Shown here piece after piece: positions 10,860-23,504 of a DNA stretch of 64,000 bases. Origin of the DNA: Epiperipatus broadwayi (lineage: Eukaryota; Onychophora; Udeonychophora; Euonychophora; Peripatidae). A program made the translations under genes and the position numbers. The DNA is taken from contig JAQFVV010012671.1 of NCBI GenBank assembly GCA_028023455.1, positions 310,001 through 374,000 on the forward strand, in the 5' to 3' direction. Within the stretch, counting starts at the first letter, position 1. Every line of letters begins with the position of its first letter. The notes beneath the pieces were generated by a model. It was not told where the DNA came from. It worked only from the letters and a program-made list of their open reading frames with translations, and searched no databases.

Positions 10860-11048
10860 GAAAAATAATAACTCAACCACTCTTATTTCAAAAACTCATT
10901 TAATTAATTTATTAGTTAGCTAAAACAAATTAAAATTATAAACCATTACAAATAATACTTATTATATTAAACAAATTCAAGATACTTTCATTTTATTATG
11001 CATTATACTTGTAATTGTATTCTCCATATGGCACATAAAAAAATCACA

Positions 11049-11137
11049 CTAGCGTAGCTGCCTTCCAAGCAGCTACCCCGGGTTCACTTCCCGGTCAACA
11101 CATTTGACATATGAAACAAAGAAGAAAAAAAAAGATA
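11049..11137 (+). repeat. SINE fragment with tRNA-Gly(TCC)-like head
   Basis: CTGCCTTCCAAGCAG (11058-11072) is a tRNA-Gly anticodon arm with anticodon TCC, and GGGTTCACTTCCCGG is a T arm with a pol III B box. The D arm and acceptor 5' strand are missing, so this is not a functional tRNA. The tail TGACATATGAA then GAAGAAAAAAAAA matches the SINE tail at about 36045-36065. It is a 5'-truncated member of that SINE family, or a related one with a different tRNA head. Confidence 0.7.
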
Positions 11138-11139
11138 AT

Positions 11140-13850
11140 AAAAATTTTGTATTACATAATTCTTAAAATTTCATAAATAATATCTTCAATAATTATAATA
11201 TAATAATTATTCTTTATCTTTTTAAAATTATGTGCAATTATAACAAAATATAATTAATTCTTATAATGCATGTGTGTAGTTAAGATGATTCATAATGACT
11301 TGGACATAACTAGAAAAGAAACTCTCAAGACATTAAGTTAATTTAAACATTAAAAATTTATTATAACAACTATAAAATGTTAAAAATTACAAATATGATA
11401 TTTACAACATTAAGTCATTTTAAAATTCAAAATAATTCCATTTAAAAAAATATTTACATAAAAAATAAGTAATTTCCACTTCAAATATTTTCTATCACAA
11501 AGTAATAATATCTATTACTTGAAACTTGCACTTATTAAGATATTCTAGTGTTTTTTTAAGATTACACATTTAAATTATTTGCACACTTTCATAGAATCAA
11601 AAAAAAAACATCTTTTATGATAATTCTAATGCCTTTTCTAAATCTATAAGCTTTAATACATTTTAGCATTCTTACTACAATAAACATATTTATAAATAAT
11701 TGCAGGTTCATTAATAAAGTGTTGTTTGATAATGAAACATTTTATCTCCATATATTTCACTGAAATTTTCATATTCATTATGTAAATAGTTTATTTTTTA
11801 TATTATGCATTGCAAAAATGTATATATATACTTCAATAATAAGTTCTTCACTTTATTACTTAATCATAATATAATTTTATAATAACTCTTTAATTCATAT
11901 GTTCTTATGTTTATTTTATCTACCAAAATAAATGTATAATTTATGATGTTCATCATATTCAGTTTTTACTTTCATTCATACCTTTTATATGACTTTAACA
12001 TACACTCTACAACTTTTTTGATCTCTTAGAATATTTTTGGAACATCAAAACATTCCACAAAACATTATTTAATACTCTATTATTTTGTTCTTCTTGCCTT
12101 ACAAAAACTCTAAACATTATTTAAGAATCTAGTTATTATTCTTTATACATTTTAACAATACCAATCATGATGTATAAACCAGTGATGATAGCAGTGAGTA
12201 AAAGTGAGAGATTAAAAACTACAAGAAATAGGAAAAACAATGAAAACATGGATGCTGAGCTTAAGGGCACTTATTCTTGTGTCTACCTTAAATTCCTATC
12301 AGGATTTCTCTCTGAGCACTTACTGATTTATGGAAAGAAATGCTATTGGCTATGAATCATAAAAATATGTGGACCTATATTAACTTTATTATCCTTAATA
12401 TTCAAAAGATTATACTTAATATTCAAAGATCTCTTGCACTACAGGATTTCCTAATATTACTCTCCTGAACCACTAAATGTCTAGCATAAACACTGTATAT
12501 TTCTTAACAACAGTAAGGAAATTTTTAAACATCTTTAAAATATAATTTCTAAACTTCAGTATATAACATTCATTAAAACATCAAGAAGATTAAATATTGC
12601 ACAAACAAATAATTTCAGATATTTAACTTTTCATCAATATATTCATTTAAAATTCTTTATAAAACAATTCAGAGAGCAGTTGCTTGTAACATTTTTATTC
12701 ATATTTTCACATGGTATCTAAATAGATCAATCCTATAATATGTATATCCATACCTTTACATATCTAAATAGATTCAGCATATAACATGTATATTCATACT
12801 TCTAAAATTTCTAACATAAATAAGTAGAATATTCAGTTTACCTGATTTATCACCCATATAAATAAATACCAAGATTGAAATTTAAATACATTAATAAAAT
12901 TTACCTTAATCATATTGCTATGATTATTATGATGATCCTCTCTTGTTTTGTTATCTCCGTTGGAGGTATAGATTTATTAACACTGAAGAAAATATTAATT
13001 TTCTTCTCTTTTTTATATTAAATATAAAATTCACATATTATATAAACCTTAAAATTACATCTTAAATCTAATAATACATATAATTATTAAATTATCTAAA
13101 TATATTTTTGACTAAGAAAAAAAATTAAAATAATAAAAGTTCTCTTTCATCAGTTTTCTTGAAGTGGAAATTTCAGGGGAAAACACTCGTTACTATAACA
13201 ACATTCATTTAACTAAAAAAATTTTTTCCTTCTCTCTCACCACTGTGTTCTTAACTCTGTGTAACATAAATGCAAAGAATATTAAAGAAAAATTAAATGG
13301 AAATATTATTCATCAATGCAGGATAAAATTCCCAGCTTGTAAGTGTGGAAATGTTAATGCACAGATAAGAATAAAGTTCATTCATTTTAATTCCTTGATA
13401 AAACAAATTTCAGAGCAGTTAATATTAAGCATTTATTAATACATTTAATAATTATCATATTTGTAAAAATTTCTTCTATCCACATTTAATTACTTACTGT
13501 AAAAATTATTTTATTTTAAAACAAATTCTACAACTTTTCATATAGAAGCATTATAAATAATTTGAATTATATCAATTGTAAGTTCATCCAATTTTATACT
13601 TCTTCTTTCATGTAGATGCATTTTCACACCAATAATTTGCAATATTTTTAATCACATTTTAAATTTAGAAAATACTTCTCCAAGTTAGTATATTTTTAAA
13701 CAATATTTGTAGTCAACTTATAACTTATATAACTCTTCTTATAACAATTCATATTTATTATTCTAATAACTTGCAAAATGCTTAATAAACATTATTCAAT
13801 TATACCATTCTTCTTCAAGTTAGTATATATTTCTTATATTAAAAACGTTT
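11140..13850. other. AT-rich sequence, no gene seen
   Basis: Long AT-rich stretch. Plus frames at 12167-12355 (62 codons) and 13164-13439 (91 codons) are open but show no domain, signal peptide or homology I recognise. Frames of this size are expected by chance in sequence where they avoid TAA clusters. Confidence 0.5.
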
Positions 13851-13854
13851 GCAA

Positions 13855-13965
13855 ATTATCAGCAAAATAAAAATATTGCTTGACTATTATAAATTTCAAT
13901 GTGCATTTGATATTTTCTGTGCACTTAATAAATAATTATAAATCTACAATAGTTTATATATTTCC
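13855..13965 (+). repeat. Direct repeat, left copy (partner 17085-17215)
   Basis: The block AGCAAAATAAAAATATTGCT, then ATTATAAATTTCAA, GTGCACTTAAT and a CTACA end, recurs at 17085-17215 in the same orientation. The right copy has about 40 bp extra near 17125-17165. It could be a dispersed repeat or a local duplication separated by later insertions. Confidence 0.6.
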
Positions 13966-14239
13966 AGTATAAAGATTGTAATATTAACTCATTGTGAATT
14001 TCAAGATTTCATTTCAACAAAAATTTTATTAACAATAAATAGTGATTACATACTAATAAAGGATAGATAAATGAATAAATTGTACAATAATATGATTGTA
14101 TAATGTTCTATTTGTTATCTGGCTAGATTTTGTTATGAGAGTACAGCTGTTATACTCTTATGTGGTTAGGTATAGTGATGAGATTCTAATAACTTGATTA
14201 ATGGAATAAGCATTTTTTATATAAACATAAATATTTTTT

Positions 14240-15522
14240 TTTAGAATTTCCTATTCTATAATGCTGGGTAGGTGGGAGTTGATAATCAGGAAAAGGAAAG
14301 TGCAGTTAAAGACCAGGTGTCATCAAAGACTTTACTGGAGGCCAGGAGCTGGTCACGTTTCTTGATTTTTTTGAGTGTTTGATAAAATAATGGTATGATT
14401 TGTGGCGGGGGTAATTCCATGAGAGTTTTGCATCTCACTATCCATATGGAATATAGGACAAAGGTAGAAAGCCTTATTATTGAAAAAAACCCATTATGAA
14501 TGGCATTTTCAAGTGAGAAAATCATGTCAGATCTTATGTTGGAATTGATTATAATTATATCTTTCAGTGTTTTAAGTCTTGGGCACCGGTGTATAATATG
14601 GTCTATGGTTTCATCTTCACGAGCACACAGACCACATATAGGGTCAATGCTGGCAAAACCTCTTCGGTGATGAAGGAACCAATTCGTGGGAAGCGCATTG
14701 AGATTTATTTTAATGATGAAGTCAAGGAATTTGGGTTCCAGACTCCATCTTTTAAAGTGTGAAATGAGTCTTTGGTTGGTTACTTTTAGGCTGATTTTTA
14801 TGGGTTGTTGATTATAGTTGATTATATTGTATGCTTCCCATAAGGTGATTTTTTTGTTAAGGTTAAAGGGCATTATTGGGTTATAAAGTTGTATGTGGTC
14901 TATTAGGGAGGCTATCCATGAACTGGCAGAGGGCGGAGGACGATCTGTCGGTGTAATTTTTTTAATAATGTTGGAGTAACCACAGGAGAGGATCAGATTA
15001 TGTAGAGTGTTGTGGGTTTTCTGTAAAATTATTGCTTGTATTGAGTGGAATGACAGTCCATTGAACCTGCGTGGTCGTTGGATGCCTCATAAGCTAATAG
15101 CAACTGTCCTTCCTCTCCAAAGAAGTTTGGTACATAATCGGTTGATTTTATTTTGAAATTGTTTAGACATTTTTATGAATGGAAGGTAATATGAGATTTT
15201 TGGCATTATGATCATGTTGAGGAGGCCAACCTTTCCATATAATGAAAGGTATACTCTAGAGAGTGACGTGGTGATGACTTCAGTTGAATGGAGGATTGCA
15301 TCTTGAATCTCTCTTGCCATTGCAGTTGGTGTTTTGAAGATTGGGAAACCTAGGTATCTTTGGGGTTTTGCAGAAAAGGGAGAGTTAATTTGTTTACCAG
15401 ACATAATCTTCCAGATGGAAGATTTGTTAAAGTTTATTTGTAGGCCAAGTTTCGCTGTATTTCTGTTTAAGATGTTCATGAGATGGGGAAGGTATTTAAT
15501 GGTGGGAACACAATGTTAATTT
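14240..15522 (-). pseudogene. 5'-truncated L1/Tx1-type LINE ORF2, one in-frame stop
   Basis: A single minus-strand frame runs from about 15515 to 14286 and is interrupted only by TGA at 15087-15089. The first part carries the post-catalytic RT region (KLGLQINFNKSSIWKI, then YLGFPIF, LSLYGKVGLLNMIIMP and LLWRGR), as in L1/Tx1-type polymerases. After the stop, in the same frame, come ITPTDRPPPSASSW and a zf-RVT zinc-binding domain: LPTNWFLHHRRGFASIDP, then CGLC and HIIHRCP (C-x2-C...H-x3/4-C). The RT catalytic FADD region is absent: upstream of 15515 the frame ends at once in TAA, so the copy was 5'-truncated on insertion. The 3' UTR is very short and ends in an A-run (T-run on plus near 14231). 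Related older copies lie at 33.2-37.8 and 48.7-50.9 kb. One stop over about 410 codons makes this the youngest of the three. Confidence 0.85.
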
Positions 15523-15603
15523 GTATAGAAAATAGTGGACTTAAACAATGGAGAGAACAACAGCTTTATGTTACCAAATCAAGATGTCTCAGATTGGCCT
15601 ATA

Positions 15604-16981
15604 GGTAGTTGTAAACTGGGCCTCTAGATTTTTTTCTCTCTATCGTATTTTGACATACGGCTATTTTTTCTTTTTAATATATTGTTGTTGTTTTTTTTGA
15701 CATAATTTTTTTTTTCATTTGATAAATTTAAAACTATAGTGGACACTATTACTTTTTTTTGATCTCAAAAGTACACAATTTTTATATACGACTTTTTTTT
15801 TGGATTTCGATTCTTTAAATATACTGTTTTTTTTACAGACATCTTTTTTTTTTTTTTTTGGATTCGATACATTTAAAAGTATAAGGGACACTTTTAATTT
15901 TTTTGATCTCAAATATACACAATTTTTACATACGACTTTCTTTTTTTTTTTTTGCTTTTAATATACTGTTTTTTATTAACAGACGTCTTTTTTTTTTAAT
16001 TAGAATCGACACTTTCTTTTTTAATTTTTAAAAATGTAGGTTGCTGTTTTTTGATTTAGAAAAAAAATCAAAGCTGTCCAACAAACTCCACCTCAGATGT
16101 GTATTTGCTTATAAACGAAAAGAATTTTTGGTATTTTGACTAGTATATCAATCAAGAGAGTCGATTCTCTTCCAACCAAAAGAAGCGTGTTGTTTATTGA
16201 TTTGAGAAGAATTTGAAGCTGTCAAACAAACTCCGCCACACTCGGCTGTAAAGCCCTACCCTTTTAACACTGACATTCTGGATGTTAATTAATTGACTTA
16301 CAGATCAACATAATCACAAACAAAACACAGATTCTTTTAAATAAAATAAACTGTATTCACCATGTATAATAAACTGCGTCACTTTCTCAGTTTGGGACAT
16401 CCCACAATTGCAATAACATGGTAGCCATCTTGTTATTTTGTTACTCTCATCCGAGTCATGACAGAAATGGTACTTTTTTGCCAACAACTACAATCGTCTG
16501 ACAGAGACTTTAACATATTTTTTTTGGTTCAAAACAACAACAACCCCCTCACAAAAAAAAAAACAACAAGCTTGGACAAATCTCAAGAATGCGCTGATAA
16601 TTACTAGTATGCAAAAAGATCTCAGTTGGAAAATACAGAAAATCATAAACATCAACAAACAAGCAGTTGGAAAATATTCCACTGCAAACGCTCTCATCTT
16701 AAATTTGAGCAAGAATACAAATTTGGTCACTATGCATAGGAATTAACGCTGCGATGAAAAAGCAGCAAACTATACGATCATATAGTGTTGTTAGTTTAGA
16801 CATAGGGTTAGGAGCGTGGAAGAATTGGCCACGGATTCTAACCACTACATCTATTGTCTCTTAAACAGCTAATATGATTGGTAGTCATGTATTAGCCATA
16901 GGTTTGGCCGCGAAAGCGGTATTCTATGTTTTTACACCGAAACAGCGCCACCACAGGCTATACAGTGAATGCTTTACAACT
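15604..16981. mobile_element. Possible non-autonomous DNA transposon
   Basis: Flanks ATTGGCCTATA (15593-15603) and ATTGGACTATA (16982-16992) are direct repeats with one mismatch. Just inside, AGTTGTAAAC (15607) and GCTTTACAACT (ending 16981) form a short inverted end of about 9 bp. The interior is T-rich with tandem blocks (TACGACTTT..., ATATACTGTTTTTT, ACAGAC.TCTTTTTT at about 15787-15850 and 15931-15990) and a repeated AAGCTGTC.AACAAACTCC (16072 and 16219). A CpG-containing end includes an imperfect palindrome GGTTAG...CTAACC near 16806-16843. Its architecture resembles the 1.7-kb TIR element but the ends differ. Boundaries are inferred. Confidence 0.4.
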
Positions 16982-17084
16982 ATTGGACTATATAAGTAGA
17001 AAGTTAGGTTAAAGATAAGATGGATGCTCTTATCTTTATAAAAGTCATTATCTTGTATTATGATTTGAGAGGTTCCTCTATTAG

Positions 17085-17215
17085 CAAAATAAAAATATTG
17101 CTTGATTATTATAAATTTCAAGGCACATTTGATTTGGGTTAAAGCTTGTCTTAAAAGTATTTACATATACTTCCTGTGCACTTAATGAATATTTATAACT
17201 CTACATAATAGATTA
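17085..17215 (+). repeat. Direct repeat, right copy (partner 13855-13965)
   Basis: Matches the left copy over AGCAAAATAAAAATATTGCT and the following AT-rich block, then again at CTGTGCACTTAAT. It differs by about 40 extra bp between the two parts. Confidence 0.6.
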
Positions 17216-17219
17216 GTAG

Positions 17220-18300
17220 ATACTTAATTTATTTCCACTTAATAATCAATTAGTATTTTTAAACTGAATAAAAATTCTAAAAAGTTTTTGATAAATTTCT
17301 GACAGCAAAGATTAATATCTTTATTAAATGCAAGTTTATGCTCTTTATTGTTAATTATTAAAACTAAATAACACTGTTCTTTAATATCAAACATACGAAT
17401 ATGATTAAAGAAGAAATTTCTTATGAATCCTTCGCATTGCTCTTCAGTCTAAAAAACACTCTCTCTGGCATAGTCCTCTGATTAATGGCATTTCTGTCTG
17501 ATAACATGTATTTTTACCATTTATCATCATCATTTCTAGTTGATTTCTTATGTAGTACTGACAAGGAATAATTTCTTGTTTCACTTCATATTAAAATGAT
17601 TAAAATAAACTTCTTAAACTGTTATTCATAATTTTGTAAATTACTTTTAACACTTTACTAACCAAATAAAAAAATTTAAAGAAATTAATAACTGAGATTT
17701 AGACTATAATGAATAAAGTTTATTTCTAAAATTTACTTGATTGATTGAAAAATTTAATAGACAGCTGATTTTCTCAATCATCACCTATATTTAGAGTCAT
17801 ATTTGACCCTTGCCAATTAAATCTCAGCAATAAAGATTTACATACAAATTAATTTTTGTCTGGCTTTTTTTATATCAAAAAATATTTTAATTAATAAATC
17901 TTATTAAATAATATATTTGAAACTTTATTTAAATACTATCTTTAAATATATTTTTAAATAATAAAACACTTTTTTATTACACTTAAATTTGAAATATAAA
18001 AAACTATTGTTTTATGTAATTATAATAATCAATTTTGATATATTTTGAAATAGATACAAAATAAATTGTAATCTAAAATCAATATAAATAATAAACCAAT
18101 TTTAGCAACAAGGAAGTAAAATTAATTAATTTAGCAAAAACGTGTGTGAACACAGAATAACACACATTACATACTTTAATTATTACATCATTATTTAATG
18201 TAATTTAAAATAACTAAAGAATTTTTTTAAATTAGACTATTAATAATTATAATATTGATTTTTATAATTAAGATTAATATTTTGGCATTGTGTTACATAA
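17220..18300. other. AT-rich sequence, no gene seen
   Basis: No coding or RNA feature recognised. Confidence 0.5.
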
Positions 18301-18314
18301 CTCTAATAATTATT

Positions 18315-18430
18315 ATTATTTTTTTTTAAAGTGTCATAGCATCGGCCGGGACGCGAACCCGCAACCCGGGCAACTGCCTGCTAGTGCAAGGCAGTCGCGC
18401 AGATCTCTCGACCACCAATGTAAGACTTCT
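18315..18430 (-). repeat. tRNA-derived SINE with perfect 14-bp target duplication
   Basis: Read on minus, it starts GGTGGTCGAGAGATCTG (A box), continues through an anticodon-like arm CTGCCT...AGGCAG, then GGGTTCGCGTCCC (B box) and CCGGCCGATGCTATGACAC, ending in an A-rich tail (T-run on plus at 18318-18328). CTCTAATAATTATT is present at 18301-18314 and 18431-18444, an exact 14-bp target duplication of the kind made by LINE machinery. The GATGCTATGACA tail is shared with the copy at 35961-36065. The intact duplication and clear boxes suggest a fairly recent insertion. Confidence 0.88.
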
Positions 18431-18444
18431 CTCTAATAATTATT

Positions 18445-21400
18445 TACTAGTGTTTAACTATAAATACTCTATTTTTTAACTTTATTAATAAATTTAAATA
18501 ATATTATTTTAAAATAATTTAAACTAGCTTTACATCAAGTAAACAATGTATTTCAACTTTCTTTAGATACAAAAATACTATATTATAAAAAACTGTTATA
18601 TAAAATTAAAAATTTTCTATAAAATTGATTATAATATACATTTATGAAATCATGTAGCAAAATAAAAAGATTATAATGTATATATATTGAAAGGTATAAA
18701 TCTTACTAACATGTAATTTAAATTAAAGTAATGGTTGCACAATTAAATTAGACCTTTATTTTGATCAAGACAGACAAGCTAGCAATATAATAGTAAATGG
18801 TTATAAAACTATATATATATTGACAAAGTGTGTGAATGTTAAATTTGTTCTAAAAGAATGAAGTAACTTTAATTTTTGACAATTTCTAATAATGTAAAAA
18901 AATTAGATACAAAATATATACAGATTAATGATCAATTTAAACACAGTAAAGAATGGGGAGGGGGTAAAATAAAATTATTCCATAATTAATATAATATTAA
19001 AAATGTTAAATAATATTAAATAATGTGTCAAAGATTAAAATATTAAATAAATACATTTTAATAATAATTCATACAAAAGAACTTGAAAATTTCAATACTG
19101 AACACCCATATTCAAAATCAGGAAATTATTAACTTTGATCAATTAAATTTAATAAATGAATATATATATTAATTATTCAAAATAAAAATTCTTTATTATA
19201 ATTAAATATGTATATTGATTGTTTAAAATTTTTAGAAAATTTTATTACATAGTTTTGCTATAATCAAACATGAATGTCAAATATTCAAAGTGTATATTAA
19301 AAATTACATAAATTTTTAAAATAAATGTAGAAAAAAAAATAAAACTTTTTTAAATGAAAAGATAAGTACTTTATTTATTAGAGGAAACAATAGTAACAGT
19401 TAATCAGCTTAATGTGTTTATAAATAAACAATGAGATTAAGAAAAGCAGTAGAATCCACTGATGGCAAGGTTCTTAATAAATTCATGAAATTAAGGAAAG
19501 CAGTGACATCAATTGATAAAAAGGCTCTTAATAAATTATTTATATTTTAAACTTTGCTGATTGAAGTTAAATTAATCTATACTAATTAAAAAATCAACAG
19601 TGAAGTAAAAATATTTATTGGCTAGAGATAAATAGGATTTAGTAGCAATCAAGGATAAATTAAGACCTGAAAATAAACTAAGTGGTTAGAAGTCTGTATT
19701 ACTTGTTATATAATTTCTAAGTGTAGGATCATTTTAATAACTAAAGATAGTAATTTTCCTAGATAGCTTGACTAAATCTTCGATTTTAATTGTAAGCCAA
19801 TTCTAAATATGTAATTATATTGCTTGAAAATTTGACAACTTAATGTGAAACCAAATTTGTCTCTGTAGAGATCCTGAACATTTTATGGATTGAAAAAACA
19901 TGCCTATCTCTGACTAAGCAATCATTAGACCCTTATGAAAGAAATTTAAAAAAATTAATAGACAAAACTCAAAGAAAGCAGTAATATTTCATAAGAAACA
20001 ATTTATTTAAGATATAGTCAAAGAAAAAAATTCATGATAAAATTTAAGACTGACAATAAAGAAATAATAAAATGTACATATAAATATATACAAATTCTTT
20101 TATTAAAATCTAGATCATTTTATTTAATTAGAATTTATTTATTTAAGGCCTGCATAATTTAATTTTATAAATATAAAAGATTTACATTATTTTATAAAAT
20201 TTAATATATTTGAGTTTAGTATCTTTTTAAATTTTTTTCTTCTCTTTTTTGATAATTTTTGGCTTCAAAGCACTGTATTGTTTGCCTATATATATATCAT
20301 ATAACTAATTACTGTCTTATAAAGCATGGCATTAATTTTTGATATTAAAAAATCATAATACTTCAAGTTAGCATACTAAAAAATAAATTGGACAATTTAT
20401 TGAAGTAATAAAATCTAATTTAAGGACTATTGACATCTGAATTAGCTGTATAGTTAATTTTAGATATTGGCATATTCTTAATTTTTATGATTTGTTGATT
20501 TATTAAATTATTAATAACTAAAGTTTTAATGCATTTTTTATTCTCTAATCCATTCTTTATCTGTCTATATATTATATGTGTAATTTATCTGATCATTAAG
20601 TTTTTATATTCTGAGAGCTATGTTTAAATTCACAGTTCTGAATTAAGGGGATTTTGAATATTAGAATTGGATCTCATGAGACTGCATCTTTTTAGAAGAC
20701 TAGAAGAAAATGACTATTACAAGTTAACCGTGAAATTATAAATAAACTGGTAATCAGGTTTTAACTCTTATAATAATACTACTTAAATAGTGATCTTAAT
20801 AAAATGACTCAAAAGAAGGAAAACATTGAAATAATCACAATCATCAAATCATGACCCTCTTTTCATCATTGTATTATAGTATAGTAACCAATTATGTTGC
20901 CTGAAAAAAAAACTATGATTTCCATCTTTTCATTCCAGTATCCTTTCTCATGTTATATATATATACCATCTAATATTTTATTTTCACAGTGAGCTAATAA
21001 AGAGTGCTTAAATTCTATCATTCATAATATTATAATGTATAATTTATAAGATATTAATTATACATCTGGTATATTATTAATAGTATATTTGATAAATTAA
21101 AAAAAACCTCATAAGTAGAGTATGTCTACAAAATATATACAGTATTAAATGTTAAAATCCAAGCTGTTTACGTATTTATTATGGAGAATCAAAAAAAATG
21201 TTAATAATAAAGTATCTGCATAACAGAGCCAAAAAAGATTTTATGATGTTATTTGTATTTTTGAATCAATAAACAGTATATTGCCATGCCTTTGATACCA
21301 TGAATGGTAAGTTAGTTCAAAATGAATACAATATTAGAAAGCAAAAAAAATCCAATAGCATTAAGTTTAGTTTGAAGCAATCACAAGTAAATTTAAATTA

Positions 21401-21780
21401 TATTCTGTAGTACATTTAATAATTTAATAGTTATTTTAATATTTTCTTTTTGAAAAGATTGGCACTGCATTAAAAAATGTATTTGAAGATTTAATTAAAA
21501 AGTATTTAGAATTTTGCACTTTATAAAAGGAGCATTTTATATTAATGCATGAAATTAATTGGACTTAATATTGATTGTAAAGGCTTAATTGAACTTATTT
21601 TTCTAGTCATCAGTAATTTCTTTGAATGCAAAAATAATTTTACTGCCAGTTTGTGTTATTTAAACTACAAAGAAAAGATCATTTCAAGACAGATTTTAAT
21701 GTAGAAAGAATGGAGGGATTTGAAAAAATAATATGGTTCTGAAAGGTTTAGCATAAATTTTCTACTAGCAATCTATTAAC
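18445..21780. other. AT-rich sequence, no gene seen
   Basis: No gene recognised. One local direct duplication of about 60 bp lies at 19430-19545 (AGATTAAGAAAAGCAGT... and AAATTAAGGAAAGCAGT...), each copy ending in CTTAATAAATT. Confidence 0.5.
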
Positions 21781-21879
21781 AATTTTTTAATAACACTACG
21801 TTTATGCCACCTAGTGTAAACTTATGTAGTCAACATCTGCCAGATAGTACTGCTTAATAAAGCCAATACTTTTAATCCA

Positions 21880-21922
21880 AATCCAAATAGTTTCTAGCTT
21901 ATGACTTTCATCAGTGAGAAGG
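21880..21922 (-). ncRNA. Solitary hammerhead-like motif
   Basis: On minus: CTTCTCA, CTGATGA (plus 21908-21914), AAGTCATAAGCTA and GAAAC (plus 21890-21894), then TATTTGG. Both conserved boxes match the hammerhead consensus exactly. Stem II is only AGY-n-GCT, and the GTC cleavage site is replaced by ATT. The block is nearly identical to those at 55840-55880 and 56292-56331, so it belongs to the same family, here without tandem neighbours. Confidence 0.55.
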
Positions 21923-21959
21923 TTTTTGATTTTTTGAATAATGTATTTGAATCTTTTAA

Positions 21960-23490
21960 ACTGAATGCATCTTTCTTCTAGCAGTGAGATTGGAAGAAAA
22001 TTGCTAATAAATTAATAAATAGTAAAATGTCATGTTTTGTAGAGCATGTGATGTCCTATTGATTTAACACATTTTCTATCAAAGAAAATCAGATAATTAT
22101 ATAAAACAATTTTTTTTACAAATATGTTCACATATACATAACATTAATAGAGTTTGTAATTGATAATAAAATAATTTAATTGATTTTTTTTTAAAATATA
22201 TGATTTAATAATTTTTAAGCATTTAAGCAATTTTGATATTGTCATAAACATCTTGACTGATTTATAAAATATCACTGACTCATTTATTCTCACATCAAAT
22301 CTGGTCACAGAATATCTTTGCATTTCAATGGCATTTCTTTTTTCTTTTTATCCTAGTGGCTCCACCTAGATTAGTACTAGGTGCACTCATCTTAAACCTC
22401 ATGCCATCTGTAATTTTTCTTCTTTTATTAGAAAGATGTGCTTTTTAAAATTATATTCTCAGCAACTTTTTCTGCAATCTGTTTTTTGGTCTATTTTTTT
22501 TTCTTCTTCTGGAGTAAGAATAATCATATTGTTTTACAAATGATTACTAATGATAATGATGATAAAAACAAAATTTCACTCAAAATAATTTGAAGATAAA
22601 TAGATAAAATTAAACTTTTTATATATAAAAATATTTTGAATAGCAAAGTGCTAAAAAAATTAGTCATGTTTATTAACAACAAAAATTCCAGTGAATGTTT
22701 AAGTTTTACACGTAATGAAATGCCATTTATAAAAAACAAATCAACTTCCATTAGTCTTTGAAAATAGTCAGAAAATCAAAGAAAATTTTTAAATATATAT
22801 TAAAAACTTCAATCATTTTTCTTTTTAAAACTTCTTTATTGACATGAATTATACAAATTATATGTTAAAAAGCAATAAACAATATATTCTAACTTTCAAT
22901 CTATATTATAACCATTATTAAAGGTTTACAACTTCTTCCTGGAAAAAAATAATAAACTGATTGTAAATGATGTAAAATTAGTAAAAAACAACAACAAATT
23001 ATTAAAAATTAAAACTTTCTCAAATAAAATAACACTTAAATATGCTTACTTATCTTCCTTATCCCTTTACTATATTCAGAATTAAAAAATTCTATTTAAC
23101 TCATTCTTTTTACATTTATTTTTAAATAATACTTTATTATATTTTAACTGACCTATATTGTCATTTCTATTTTTTTGTTTAAAAATCAAATGATTGTGGT
23201 ATATATTTTTTAAAATGTAAGCAATAATATTTGAATTTAAATCAATTGTAACTAACTAATTAAAACTAATCATTAAAAACATGAATACCATTTTTTATTA
23301 TTTCCTGATGATCAAGATCAGGCCCATATTTATGATAAATCTACAGTTTTGAGGACCTACAAGAAATCTGAAAAAAAAAAGCTGTTATGAAATGTCTTAT
23401 TTAATATTTATATGTTATTTTTCATTTCTGTTACTTTGAAAAAAAAATCAGTAGGAAAATTAATTACAATATTTACACTTTATTCATTTA
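21960..23490. other. AT-rich sequence, no gene seen
   Basis: Contains a short hairpin CACCTAG...CTAGGTG at 22363-22383 and a minus frame 22524-22751 of hydrophobic low-complexity composition. No recognisable product. Confidence 0.5.
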
Positions 23491-23504
23491 TTTATTTATT
23501 TGGA

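Noticed and set aside
11049-11105. Functional tRNA-Gly(TCC) gene
   Set aside because: The anticodon and T arms are good, but the D arm and acceptor 5' strand are missing and an A-rich SINE tail follows.
12167-13439. Two plus-strand frames (62 and 91 codons) as host exons
   Set aside because: No recognisable domain, splice context or conservation evidence; sizes are compatible with chance.
22363-22383. CACCTAG...CTAGGTG hairpin as a transposon end
   Set aside because: Arms of only 7 bp with no flanking duplication; expected by chance.
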